DNA of 64,000 bases, taken from positions 1 to 64,000 of the forward strand of contig JAGBVI010000034.1 of NCBI GenBank assembly GCA_017630395.1. The letters run 5' to 3'. The position numbers and the translations under genes are program-made. Positions 34,400 through 43,297 of the stretch are shown piece after piece. The notes under the pieces were generated by a model. It was not told where the DNA came from. It was given only the letters and a program-made list of their open reading frames with translations, and did no database searches. The number at the start of each line of letters is the position of its first letter. Position 1 is the stretch's first letter. The DNA comes from Paludibacteraceae bacterium (GTDB lineage Bacteria > Bacteroidota > Bacteroidia > Bacteroidales > Paludibacteraceae).

Positions 34400-36295
34400 A
34401 TGGAAACAAATCAAATTTTCAAAGTAACAACCGTTGCTATAGGATTGGTAATTGGTTGTTTTGCCACAAGAGCGACATCTGTCACACTGACAATTGATGG
34501 AAAGGGCGAAGTACATAAAGTATCACCCTATATCTATGGAAAAAACAATTCGACAAGTGACGACTCTAGCAAAGCAACAACAGAAGCAGAGTGGACACAA
34601 ATCATCGAATCTGGAGTAACATTCTTAAGAGAAAACAGCGGAAACAACTCTACAAAATACAATTACAGTCGTCACCTATCAAGTCATCCGGATTGGTACA
34701 ACAATGTTGAACCACACGATTGGGACTACGAATTACAAAGTATTCAAGAGAGACTACCCAATGTACAAGCTATGTACGGATTTCAACTTTTAGGGTATGT
34801 AGCATCAACCGAAGAGAACAATTTTGATGATTGGGGCTGGTACATCGACCATAACAAACAATGGTTAAATAGGGCTCAAAACGTGGCAGGAATCGGAGGT
34901 GTAGCCAATCCGGACAACGGAAAGACGGCGTTAGTGGAAGGAGATCCCAACTCCTACTTGATGCCATGGCCTGCAGATTCTACTGTTGGGATACTCGACC
35001 ATTGGTTCGGAGAGACCGGATTAGGGTTTGACCGTTCTAAAGTACTCTACTGGGCAATGGACAATGAGCCCGAAATATGGAGTGGAACCCATGATGACGT
35101 ACAGAAAGAACCGGTTTCAGCAGACGAGTTTATCGACAAATATATCGCAGTTGCCAAAGCAGCCAAAAACAAATGGCCGGATATAAAATTGGTAGGACCA
35201 ATCACCTGCAATGAGTGGCAATGGTATGCAGGCTCTGATTACGGGGTTACTGTTGGCGAAGAATTTTATCCGTGGATTGAGTATTTTATCAAAAGGATTG
35301 GAGAAGAAGAGGCGCGTTGCGGTGTAAAACTATTAGATGTTTTTGCTATACACTACTACCCAAGTAAACTAAAGGATGCAGAAGTGATTCAATGTCACAG
35401 ACTATTTTTTGACGAGACATACAACTATCCTCAAGCCAACGGAATAAAGATGATTACAGGAAAATGGAATAATAATAACACCAAAGAGTATGTATTCAAA
35501 CGTTGCCAAGAATGGATGATGAAATACATGGGAGAGACAAGAGGTTTTGGAATGACAGAATGTGGCATAGAATCTTCCGATGCAAATATTTGTAGTATTT
35601 GGTATGGTTCTACTATAGGTGAATTCATGAAAGAGAAAGTAGAAATTTTTTCACCTTGGACCTGGAAAAACGGAATGTGGGAAACATTGCACTTATTTGC
35701 TCGCTACAACCAACCCTACTATCTCTCATCCCAATCCTCCAACGATTCATTGGTGTCAATTCATACCACGATAAACGAAACGAAAGATTCATTGACAGTA
35801 TTACTTATCAATCGTTCCATATCAGAAGCAACAGAAATTGAGATCAATTTGAGCAATTTTGAATTAAGAGATGGAGATTACATGACCTTGGAATTGTCTG
35901 ACTTACCGGATGAGGAGACATTTGTATCCCACACAGATAATGCACTAAAAACAAAGGCTACATCTTTCAACAACAGAACAGCAAAGTTAAGTTTACCTCC
36001 TCTATCAACAACAACTATATTGCTGAATGCAGGAAAAGGAACCAACATTTCTCCGGAGAGAGCTATCAGTGAGGTTAAAGTGTTCCCTACTTCAACCCAA
36101 AACCGATTGCACCTATCCGGATTAGGTAATGGCGGTACCATCCAAATCATTTCGATGGAAGGTAAATCTCTAATAACCCAAGAATGCACACAAGATAAAG
36201 CTACGTTGAACATCGAGCAACTTCCTAATGGTTATTATCTTTGCGCTATTACGCTTTCCAATATAACAAAAACGATTCCTATAATTAAGTATTAG
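34400..36295 (+). CDS. Family 44 glycoside hydrolase with T9SS tail, copy 1
   Basis: A secreted 631-aa enzyme; GH44 members are endo-beta-1,4-glucanases and xyloglucanases. A signal peptide covers about 1-26. The catalytic (beta/alpha)8 region spans about 40-440. The likely acid/base is Glu223 in WAMDNEPEIW and the likely nucleophile Glu387 in GMTECGIES. A beta-sandwich (about 450-545) follows, and the last 75 residues (VFPTSTQNRLHLSGL to TKTIPIIKY) form a type A T9SS sorting domain. Copy 2 begins 12 bases downstream with exactly the same length, a tandem duplication. Confidence 0.83.
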   Translation: METNQIFKVTTVAIGLVIGCFATRATSVTLTIDGKGEVHKVSPYIYGKNNSTSDDSSKATTEAEWTQIIESGVTFLRENSGNNSTKYNYSRHLSSHPDWYNNVEPHDWDYELQSIQERLPNVQAMYGFQLLGYVASTEENNFDDWGWYIDHNKQWLNRAQNVAGIGGVANPDNGKTALVEGDPNSYLMPWPADSTVGILDHWFGETGLGFDRSKVLYWAMDNEPEIWSGTHDDVQKEPVSADEFIDKYIAVAKAAKNKWPDIKLVGPITCNEWQWYAGSDYGVTVGEEFYPWIEYFIKRIGEEEARCGVKLLDVFAIHYYPSKLKDAEVIQCHRLFFDETYNYPQANGIKMITGKWNNNNTKEYVFKRCQEWMMKYMGETRGFGMTECGIESSDANICSIWYGSTIGEFMKEKVEIFSPWTWKNGMWETLHLFARYNQPYYLSSQSSNDSLVSIHTTINETKDSLTVLLINRSISEATEIEINLSNFELRDGDYMTLELSDLPDEETFVSHTDNALKTKATSFNNRTAKLSLPPLSTTTILLNAGKGTNISPERAISEVKVFPTSTQNRLHLSGLGNGGTIQIISMEGKSLITQECTQDKATLNIEQLPNGYYLCAITLSNITKTIPIIKY

Positions 36296-36303
36296 GGAGG
36301 TGG
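36296..36303 (+). promoter_or_regulatory. Unusually strong Shine-Dalgarno for GH44 copy 2
   Basis: GGAGGTGG directly follows the TAG stop of copy 1 (36293-36295) and lies 4 bases before the ATG at 36308. Such a strong site is rare in this window; most genes start in AT-rich sequence. Confidence 0.6.
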
Positions 36304-36307
36304 AATA

Positions 36308-38203
36308 ATGAAGACAAAACGCATAATTGCAACTATCGTCATCGGCATGGTAGGGACTACGTTCCTATCCAATGCCGAAACGGTAGTGATATCCATCGAT
36401 GGGAATGCGACGCCCCACAAAATATCACGTTACATTTATGGTAAAAACAATTCTACAAACGATGATTCTACAAAAGCTACAACAGACTCTATGTGGACTT
36501 TAATCAACGAGTCGGGGATTGGTATTCTTCGCGAGAATAGTGGCAACAATTCAACCAAATACAATTTTCATCGTCGCGTTGCCAGTCATCCCGATTGGTA
36601 TAACCGAGTTCACAGTCAAAATTGGGATTATGAAATCCGAACCATCCAAGAAAATGCACCACAAGTGCAAGTAATGTATGGATTACCCATATTAGGATGG
36701 GTTGGAGCTGATACGGAATACAATTTTAAAGATTGGGATTGGTATGTTTCGCATGGAAATAAATGGTTAAACACAGCCCAAAATGTAACCGGGAAAGGAG
36801 CAATACCTAATGAGGATAATGGGAAAAACGCTTTGGTTGATGGAGATATTAATACCTACTTAAAGGAATGGCCCACTGACTCATGCGTAGGAATATTAGA
36901 TCATTGGTTTGGAGAAAACGGATTAGGAATCGACCGTTCCAAGACGTTATATTGGGCATTAGACAATGAGCCTGAGATATGGCATTTGACCCATGACGAT
37001 GTTCAAAAAGAACCCGTAAAACCGGAAGAGTACATTGAAAAATATGTACGAATTGCCAAAGCAGCACGCACCAAATATCCCGATTTAAAACTAATTGGAC
37101 CGATATGCGCCAACGAATGGCAATGGTTTGCCGGACCAGACAGAAAGGATCTAACCACAGATGGAAGATATTGGCCTTGGTTAGAATACATTATTAAACG
37201 AATAGCCGAAGAAGAGAAAAAATGTGGAATGAAACTGTTAGATGTGTTTGCATTGCACTACTACCCTATCAATTTTTCTGACGAAGAGATATTACAAACG
37301 CATCGAATATATTTTGATGAAAACTATATCTATCCCCAAGCTAATGGTGTAAAATTGATAAATGGAGGTTGGGATGAAACCCAAAGCAAGGTTTACATCT
37401 TTAAACGCTGCCAGGAGTGGATGAAAGAGTATATGGGAGAAGATGACATCAGAGCATTGGGAATAACCGAGACAGGAATTGAATCGAACGATCCGGACTT
37501 CAATAGTGTTTGGTATGGTTCGATGATGGGAGAATTCATGAAACACAACCTAGAATTCTTTATTCCATGGTCTTGGAAAACCGGCATGTGGGAAACACTC
37601 CATCTATTTGCTCGCTACAACAAAGAGTATTACTTACCTTCGACTTCCGGGAATGACTCAATTGTATCTGTACACACATCCATAAGCGCTGACAAAGATT
37701 CCATGAGCATCTTACTCATCAATCGCTCGATAAAGGATGAAATAGAAACAGAGATTCAATTGAAAAATTATGAAGTGTCTGACGGAGAATATCGTCTCAG
37801 TCAATTATCCGACCTACCGGAAGAAGAAACATTTATCTCCCACGCAATCAACGCATTAAAAGAAAAGAGTGTTATGGTACAAAATGGGAAAGCAACCATT
37901 ACTCTACCTCCACTATCTACCTCCACCTTGCAACTATGCAAAACAGAACAAACAGAGCTACATGAACAAAAAAATCCTATATTGCGAGTTTACCCGACCT
38001 ACACAATGAGTTGTTTATATGTAGAAGGATTAAATGAAAAGGCAACCATTCAATTAATATCTACAGATGGAAAAGTTGTTCTAAAAAAAGAGACACAACA
38101 AACAGACGAGAAGATAGATATAAGCAATTTACCATCAGGCCACTACCTTTGTGCAGTAACAATGAATGATGTAACAAAAACAGTTCAAATAGTAAAAAAG
38201 TAA
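36308..38203 (+). CDS. Family 44 glycoside hydrolase with T9SS tail, copy 2
   Basis: A 631-aa paralogue of the upstream gene with roughly 60-65 percent identity by eye. It has the same layout: signal peptide (about 1-23), GH44 domain with WALDNEPEIW (acid/base Glu) and GITETGIES (nucleophile Glu), beta-sandwich, and T9SS tail (LRVYPTYTMSCLYVEG to TKTVQIVKK). Surface residues around the cleft differ between copies (for example GFQLLGY against GLPILGW), so the pair may differ in substrate or product range. It has its own strong ribosome-binding site and a terminator downstream. Confidence 0.83.
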   Translation: MKTKRIIATIVIGMVGTTFLSNAETVVISIDGNATPHKISRYIYGKNNSTNDDSTKATTDSMWTLINESGIGILRENSGNNSTKYNFHRRVASHPDWYNRVHSQNWDYEIRTIQENAPQVQVMYGLPILGWVGADTEYNFKDWDWYVSHGNKWLNTAQNVTGKGAIPNEDNGKNALVDGDINTYLKEWPTDSCVGILDHWFGENGLGIDRSKTLYWALDNEPEIWHLTHDDVQKEPVKPEEYIEKYVRIAKAARTKYPDLKLIGPICANEWQWFAGPDRKDLTTDGRYWPWLEYIIKRIAEEEKKCGMKLLDVFALHYYPINFSDEEILQTHRIYFDENYIYPQANGVKLINGGWDETQSKVYIFKRCQEWMKEYMGEDDIRALGITETGIESNDPDFNSVWYGSMMGEFMKHNLEFFIPWSWKTGMWETLHLFARYNKEYYLPSTSGNDSIVSVHTSISADKDSMSILLINRSIKDEIETEIQLKNYEVSDGEYRLSQLSDLPEEETFISHAINALKEKSVMVQNGKATITLPPLSTSTLQLCKTEQTELHEQKNPILRVYPTYTMSCLYVEGLNEKATIQLISTDGKVVLKKETQQTDEKIDISNLPSGHYLCAVTMNDVTKTVQIVKK

Positions 38204-38231
38204 AGAATTTTTGAATGGTAGAATTTTAAGA

Positions 38232-38283
38232 ATAAACAAATGGGCTGACACCTTGAATAAGAAATGTCAGCCCTTTTGTTTAT
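38232..38283 (+). terminator. Intrinsic terminator of GH44 operon
   Basis: GGGCTGACA (38242-38250) pairs with TGTCAGCCC (38265-38273). AAACAAA and TTTTGTTT flanks extend the stem, giving a T tract on both strands. Confidence 0.85.
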
Positions 38284-38410
38284 CTTTGCTTCTGCTAGAT
38301 TTATTAAACTCTAAGTAGAACTTTCTGTTCTCTAACATCTTTCCTACATTGTTATTTGCACCAACGCCATCATTAGCAAAAACCATAGCAACCCAAGCGG
38401 GAAAAATATC
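38267..38410 (-). pseudogene. Possible C-terminal coding remnant
   Basis: A minus-strand frame of about 47 codons, ending in the terminator, reads with coding-like composition (AWVAMVFANDGVGANNNVGK, then ENRKFYLEFNKSSRSKD). No family is recognised. Upstream in this frame is a stop, so it would be a truncated relic or a small gene starting at ATG 38386. The rest of 38204-38541 holds the terminator and one weak dispersed motif near 38470. Confidence 0.25.
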
Positions 38411-38541
38411 AAAAAATTTCTTATATTATCCTCTTAAAGATGAGTTCCTAAACGATTAAATCACTCACTCTATAAATTACTATTTTAGAAATAGTTTAAT
38501 AGGTATAGGACTGGCTTATTGGAAATAAGAATTATTCTCAT

Positions 38542-40926
38542 TTATAAAGCCACTTTTCTTTTTTTATTACCAATTTGCACAATGTAGATTCCATTCTCTT
38601 TCATTGGTATTTTTGTAACTGTTTCATTTTTAGGTAGAATGCATTTTAGAAGCATCCCGGATAGGTTATAAACATTAATGATTGCTTTTGTTTTAGTAAC
38701 GAAAATTGTTTTAGAATTTTTGTCTGTCCATACGTTGGCAGCTTCTTCTAATTTTTCATTTATTAGATCGACACCAGTTATCTCTTCTATATACTTAATT
38801 GTCCATCCTTCGGGGATTTTTGATTTATCATGAAACTCTATCGGCAAATCTTTTGGACAAACAAATGTACCACTATCTGCAACGTTATAAACCCAGTGAC
38901 TAGTTGTTTCAAAAGGCAAATTCCAATCTTTAAAATGCACTTTAATACAATTAAGGTTCAAACAATCTCTAAACATACTATTATAGCATCCTTCTTTTAG
39001 TTCTGCAGCCGGTAATTCCGGAACTTCTATTAAATTTGTACAACCAAAAAACATACTATTATAACAGTTGCTCGCCAAGGTTATAGCCGGTAATTTAGGT
39101 GCTTTTGTCAAACTTCGACATCCTTTAAACATAGAATAATAACAATGGCTCGCTAATGTTGTAGCCGGTAATTTAGGTGCTACTGTTAAATTTGTACATT
39201 CATAAAACATAAGGTAATAACAATGGCTCGCTAATGTTGTAGCCGGTAATTCCGGCGCTTCTGATAAATTTGTACATTCAAGAAACATTCCTTCATAACA
39301 GTTGCTCGCCAATGTTGTAGCCGGTAATTTAGGTGCTACTGTTAAATTTGTACATCCATCAAACATACGGTAATAACAGTGGCTTGCTAATGTTGTAGCC
39401 GGTAATTCTGGAGCTTCGATTAAATTTGTACATCCATCAAACATATTATCATAACAGCGGCTCGCTAATGTTGTAGCTGGTAATTTAGGTGCTTTTGTCA
39501 AACTTCGACATTCTGAAAACATATATCGATAACAAGCTTCTCTAAGTTCTATAGCTGGTAATTCCGGAGCTTCTATCAAATTTGTACATTTATAAAACAT
39601 AACATTATAACAGCAGCTTGCCAATGTTGTAGCTGGTAATTTAGGTGCTTTTGTCAAACTTCGACATCCTTTAAACATACCAAAATAGCAATTTTCAGCC
39701 AATTCGGTCGCCGGTAAATCCTCGATTTCTTTTAGGTTAATACAATAATTATCATCTCCATGACAATGGGAAAACATATATGCATAACACCCTTTAGCCA
39801 ACTTTATAGCCGGTAATTGGGGCATTTTGGTAAGATTTGTACAACCTGCAAACATACAAATATAGCATGAATCTGCCAACTCGGTCGCGGGCAATTCCGG
39901 AGCTTCTATTAAGTTACTACAACCAAAAAACATCTCACTATAACAATGATTTGCTAACTTCATTGCAGGTAATTTAGAAATTTTGGTTAAACTTTTACAA
40001 TTTGCAAACATCATAGAATAGCACCGTTCTGCTAGTTCTGTGGCAGGAAGTTCTTCAACTTCTGTTATATTTTCGCAAGCATTAAACATTGAAAAATAAC
40101 ACAGAGGTGCTAATTTTGTTGCCGGCAATTTAGGCGTTTTTTTTAATTCTGTGCAACCGTCAAACATATTTCCATAACATTCTTCAGCTAATTCGGTCGC
40201 CGGCAATTCCGGAACTTCTGTTAAACTACTACAACCCTTGAACATACAGTTGTAACATTTTTTCGCTAAACTTGTTGCCGGTAGTTTGGGGACTTTTGTT
40301 AAACCGATACAGCCCGTAAACATCGATCTATAACATTCTTCAGCCAATTCGGTCGCTGGCAATTCCGGAGCTTCTGTTAAACTACTACAATTCCCGAACA
40401 TATATGCATAACAGTTTTTTGCTAATGTTGTTGCCGGTAAATTCGGACCTTTTTTCAATTTTATACATTTATAAAACATTCCTTTGCATGCATCTTCTGA
40501 AAGTTTGTCCGGGATAATTAAAGCAGAGGCATCAGTCAAATTTTTTAAACTACTGAAAATAGACGTATAGTTACCATTTTTGCATATACTTGTAATTGGA
40601 CCGACTACTGAAAATTCAACATCGTTGCCATACACTTTTGTTACATCTCCTCTATGAGTCCTTAATAAAATTTCTGTCCCACTAAGTGCAAGATCATTTT
40701 TTTTGTCTGTAAAGGAGAATTTTTCCCAATCATTACCATCTACTGAGTATTCACCCTCTACATAAAACTCATCTACTGCCTCTTCTGTAACATCTTCAAT
40801 TCTAAATCTTAGTTCCAAAATCTCATTTTTGTTATCTGCAACAAATTTTAAATAATCTTGTGCATTTGTTTCCCCTACTATAAAAATTAGTAGTAAACTA
40901 AAACTAAATTTTAATAACCGGTTCAT
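38542..40926 (-). CDS. Surface repeat protein with nineteen 26-residue Cys-Tyr-Met-Phe repeats and T9SS tail
   Basis: A secreted protein with a signal peptide (MNRLLKFSFSLLLIFIVG..., cleavage near TNAQ). Nineteen tandem 26-residue units follow, of consensus LPATxLAxxCYxxMFxxCxxLTxAPx, from about residue 165 to 655. They resemble BspA/LRR-like surface repeats of Bacteroidetes. The last residue alternates E and K from unit to unit; one unit carries a 7-residue insertion (HGDDNY). The C-terminus (IINVYNLSGMLLKCI... to NKKRKVAL) is a T9SS sorting tail. ATG 40926 is preferred over 40938 because the signal peptide starts there. The role may be adhesion or substrate capture. Confidence 0.8.
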   Translation of the reverse strand: MNRLLKFSFSLLLIFIVGETNAQDYLKFVADNKNEILELRFRIEDVTEEAVDEFYVEGEYSVDGNDWEKFSFTDKKNDLALSGTEILLRTHRGDVTKVYGNDVEFSVVGPITSICKNGNYTSIFSSLKNLTDASALIIPDKLSEDACKGMFYKCIKLKKGPNLPATTLAKNCYAYMFGNCSSLTEAPELPATELAEECYRSMFTGCIGLTKVPKLPATSLAKKCYNCMFKGCSSLTEVPELPATELAEECYGNMFDGCTELKKTPKLPATKLAPLCYFSMFNACENITEVEELPATELAERCYSMMFANCKSLTKISKLPAMKLANHCYSEMFFGCSNLIEAPELPATELADSCYICMFAGCTNLTKMPQLPAIKLAKGCYAYMFSHCHGDDNYCINLKEIEDLPATELAENCYFGMFKGCRSLTKAPKLPATTLASCCYNVMFYKCTNLIEAPELPAIELREACYRYMFSECRSLTKAPKLPATTLASRCYDNMFDGCTNLIEAPELPATTLASHCYYRMFDGCTNLTVAPKLPATTLASNCYEGMFLECTNLSEAPELPATTLASHCYYLMFYECTNLTVAPKLPATTLASHCYYSMFKGCRSLTKAPKLPAITLASNCYNSMFFGCTNLIEVPELPAAELKEGCYNSMFRDCLNLNCIKVHFKDWNLPFETTSHWVYNVADSGTFVCPKDLPIEFHDKSKIPEGWTIKYIEEITGVDLINEKLEEAANVWTDKNSKTIFVTKTKAIINVYNLSGMLLKCILPKNETVTKIPMKENGIYIVQIGNKKRKVAL
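38980..40460 (-). repeat. Tandem 78-bp repeats inside surface protein gene
   Basis: About nineteen degenerate 78-bp units encode the 26-residue protein repeats. Neighbouring units are often more alike in pairs, giving a 156-bp higher-order period. Confidence 0.75.
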
Positions 40927-41132
40927 TATATCAATCATATTTTATTACTTATCGCAAATCCAACAAAATCAACTCTATAATTATTAGATAATTAGAATTA
41001 TTCTCCCATATTTTAAATAAAAAACAATAAAACAAAAAGAAAAACAACTCATGATTATCGAAAACAAAATTATAAATATTTTCTGTATAACAGACAAATC
41101 ATGCAATCTTTTTGATGTAGAGTCCATTTCCT

Positions 41133-41162
41133 TTGTAGACCAAGATAAATTCCATATCTTTG
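41133..41162 (+). promoter_or_regulatory. Consensus promoter of orphan RNA unit
   Basis: TTG (41133-41135), a 19-base spacer and TATCTTTG (41155-41162): an ideal Bacteroidetes promoter. Confidence 0.7.
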
Positions 41163-41166
41163 TGCC

Positions 41167-41238
41167 TCGATTAGTTGTTTTGACATAACAATACATAATT
41201 AATTAATCGTCAGGAGACTTCAGTCTCTTTTTTTTTTG
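41167..41238 (+). ncRNA. Candidate small RNA, about 72 nt
   Basis: The expected transcript starts about five bases after the promoter box and ends at a strong terminator. CGATTA (41168-41173) pairs with TAATCG (41204-41209), enclosing TTGTT/AACAA (41175-41179 and 41187-41191). The terminator GAGACT/AGTCTC follows. No ORF of useful length is in sense orientation. It is not recognised as a known family. Confidence 0.45.
41214..41238 (+). terminator. Intrinsic terminator of orphan RNA unit
   Basis: GAGACT (41214-41219) and AGTCTC (41222-41227) close a tight hairpin, followed by an uninterrupted run of ten or more T. Confidence 0.85.
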
Positions 41239-41361
41239 TAATGCTATCGAACGCTCTTGGGGGCTTTGCGCCCTCGCCACATGGCTTCTCCCGCAGTGTT
41301 TTTCATAATATCTTATAAAAAAATCTTGCGTTTCTAAATGGAATCTTTAAAAAAAACAACC

Positions 41362-41369
41362 TAACTTTG
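41362..41369 (+). promoter_or_regulatory. Promoter -7 box for barrel/lipoprotein pair
   Basis: TAACTTTG, 86 bases before the ATG at 41455. No -33 TTG is seen at ideal distance. Confidence 0.45.
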
Positions 41370-41454
41370 CACGAATGTTTAACCTAAAATTATATTACAC
41401 GATTTAACTAATTCAGGTCGAATTAGAATAAAGGGTACAAAAAGAAAAATTCAA

Positions 41455-42192
41455 ATGAAAAAGGTATTATTGTTATGTCTTATGACATGGGGGGTGTTTT
41501 GCTACGGCAAAGATTTAAAAGAGGCAACCGAAGATAGCAGAACACTAAGCACAGCACAAAGAACAGAGGAAAAGAGGTTTCAACCCAAGTATGAACATGG
41601 TCCGGAATTAAATTTAGCATGGGGACTTTGGTACAAAGGAGATGGTTTCCGGGGAATCAATGCAGACTACATCGGAGGCTGTCGATTCAACGAACACTTC
41701 TTTTTAGGAGCTGGTGTTGGTTTACTTGCAAGAGAGTATGACACGAGCAAGTATTATGATTATATCGATGAAATTTACTATGATTTTCACTTCAACAATC
41801 TTGATTTTATATCTTCGTCCATAGATGCAGAGACGTTCTTGTATTTCAAGTATTACATTATAAAAATGCCGGTAACACCGGTTTTGGATTTTTCGTACGG
41901 ACTTTCCAAACGTCTTAGTCACCAATTAAAAGAGATTAGAGACCCATATACAGATGACGATTATCTAAGTGATGAACTTTCTCTTGAAGATGTATTTAAG
42001 TCGCCCTCATTTTTCGCTAAATTTAGTGTCGGTATCAACATCCGACTATCAGAAAAAGCAAAGATGTACATCGCCATAGGAGGTAAATGGCATAGAGAAG
42101 AACGAGGTGGGGCGGACGGTCCGTACCAAACTAATTTTTACCAAGCAATCGTACATAGTCTTAATACAAAAATAGCCGTAACATTTAATTAA
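41455..42192 (+). CDS. Predicted outer-membrane beta-barrel protein
   Basis: A 245-aa protein with a signal peptide (about 1-18, GVFCYGK). Alternating polar/hydrophobic strands (GPELNLAWGLWYKG, FFLGAGVGLLAREY, FAKFSVGINIRLS) end in a Phe/Asn-terminated strand (KIAVTFN), as in small outer-membrane barrels. No specific family is recognised. The gene downstream begins 6 bases later, so the two are co-expressed. Confidence 0.6.
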   Translation: MKKVLLLCLMTWGVFCYGKDLKEATEDSRTLSTAQRTEEKRFQPKYEHGPELNLAWGLWYKGDGFRGINADYIGGCRFNEHFFLGAGVGLLAREYDTSKYYDYIDEIYYDFHFNNLDFISSSIDAETFLYFKYYIIKMPVTPVLDFSYGLSKRLSHQLKEIRDPYTDDDYLSDELSLEDVFKSPSFFAKFSVGINIRLSEKAKMYIAIGGKWHREERGGADGPYQTNFYQAIVHSLNTKIAVTFN

Positions 42193-42198
42193 ATAGAT

Positions 42199-43206
42199 AT
42201 GAGAAAGTATATATTCACCCTGATTATAGGTTTATCTTGTCTTGCATCATTTAACTCTTGCCAGTACAATGAAACAATTGAAATCGACCGAGTAAATTCA
42301 GATTTGATTCTCTTAAAATCCCTCACTCTGTTAAAAACCGAATATAGTGATTATAAGGAATGGTATTACGATTATAGAGATGAAAATAAATTACCATTTG
42401 CCAAAATTAAAGAGATTCGGTTTGCATCCAGAACAAAACCAACCTACTCCGGAGGAGAAGAGTGGGCAAAGTGTGATTCTTTTAGTTTAGACTATAATAA
42501 TTGCCACTATATGAAGATAAACATCTCTGCCAATATAACAGAGAAAGCGAGGAACACTCAGTTTATAATCAAAAACAAAACTGAAGATTTAATCATCGAT
42601 ATAAAACAAATGGCATCCAACGCATTTCTGTATGAAACGATTGACACGTTGCCACTAAAATTCGATCAGAAACAATTAATTCTGACACAAATTGAGAAAG
42701 ATAAAATGTATGCTATCAAACCTTACACATCTGTACTGGGCGACTCAATTTTTAAAGCACAAACAAGTTTGACAAAGATTAATGTCTCTCCAAGTCTTAA
42801 AACAATTGGAGAAGAGGCTTTTTCCAACTGCGTAAACTTAAAGGAAGTCACTACGTCAGACTCACTTACATCAATCGAGGGGAAGGCCTTCTACAACTGC
42901 ACTGCACTAACAAAAATAGAATTGGGCAAATTTGTTTCTACCATTGGGGCAAATGCCTTCAAAAATTGCATTACATTGTCAAGCATTACCCTCACAGAAT
43001 CATTGAAACAGATTGAACGCAACGCTTTTTACGATTGTATAAAACTAAAAACCGTCTATTGCTATGCAACCACACCGCCTCTATTCACGGGAGAAAGCGA
43101 TAATATCTTCAATGAGGATGTAACGATTTACGTTCATAGTTCTTCCTTAGATGAATACAAAGCAAATCCAGACTGGGGGAAATTTACCCTTGTTGCAATG
43201 GAGTAA
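42199..43206 (+). CDS. BspA-type leucine-rich repeat lipoprotein
   Basis: A 335-aa lipoprotein: the signal peptide ends in FNSCQ, with Cys21 acylated. An N-terminal region (about 30-140) contains a BACON-like beta domain (FIIKNKTEDLIIDIKQMAS). Four or so LRR_5 units of the BspA type (IGEEAFSNCVNLKEVTTSDS, IEGKAFYNCTALTKIELGKF, IGANAFKNCITLSSITLTES, IERNAFYDCIKLKTVYCYAT) span about 190-305. BspA-like proteins bind host or matrix molecules, so a surface-binding role is inferred. Confidence 0.78.
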   Translation: MRKYIFTLIIGLSCLASFNSCQYNETIEIDRVNSDLILLKSLTLLKTEYSDYKEWYYDYRDENKLPFAKIKEIRFASRTKPTYSGGEEWAKCDSFSLDYNNCHYMKINISANITEKARNTQFIIKNKTEDLIIDIKQMASNAFLYETIDTLPLKFDQKQLILTQIEKDKMYAIKPYTSVLGDSIFKAQTSLTKINVSPSLKTIGEEAFSNCVNLKEVTTSDSLTSIEGKAFYNCTALTKIELGKFVSTIGANAFKNCITLSSITLTESLKQIERNAFYDCIKLKTVYCYATTPPLFTGESDNIFNEDVTIYVHSSSLDEYKANPDWGKFTLVAME

Positions 43207-43233
43207 ATCAAACAAAAACAATAAAAACAAATG

Positions 43234-43268
43234 GAGGGTGCCTCAATACGAAGCATCCTCTTTTCTTT
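43234..43268 (+). terminator. Intrinsic terminator
   Basis: GAGGGTGC (43234-43241) pairs with GCATCCTC (43253-43260), with one G-T pair, followed by TTTTCTTTC. Confidence 0.75.
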
Positions 43269-43297
43269 CGTAAATTATGTAGCTTTTTCCTGTATAA

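Larger units (their letters stand above)
40939..41454. other. Intergenic region with orphan transcription unit
   Basis: No protein gene is supported. It holds the promoter/terminator unit at 41133-41238, a GC-rich patch with a GGGGGC/GCGCCC inverted repeat (about 41260-41310) and a TAACTTTG box (41362-41369) for the next gene. Confidence 0.5.

Noticed and set aside
40984-41196. 70-aa minus-strand ORF with a hydrophobic C-terminus
   Set aside because: It is antisense to the consensus promoter and small-RNA unit, has no promoter of its own, and matches no family.
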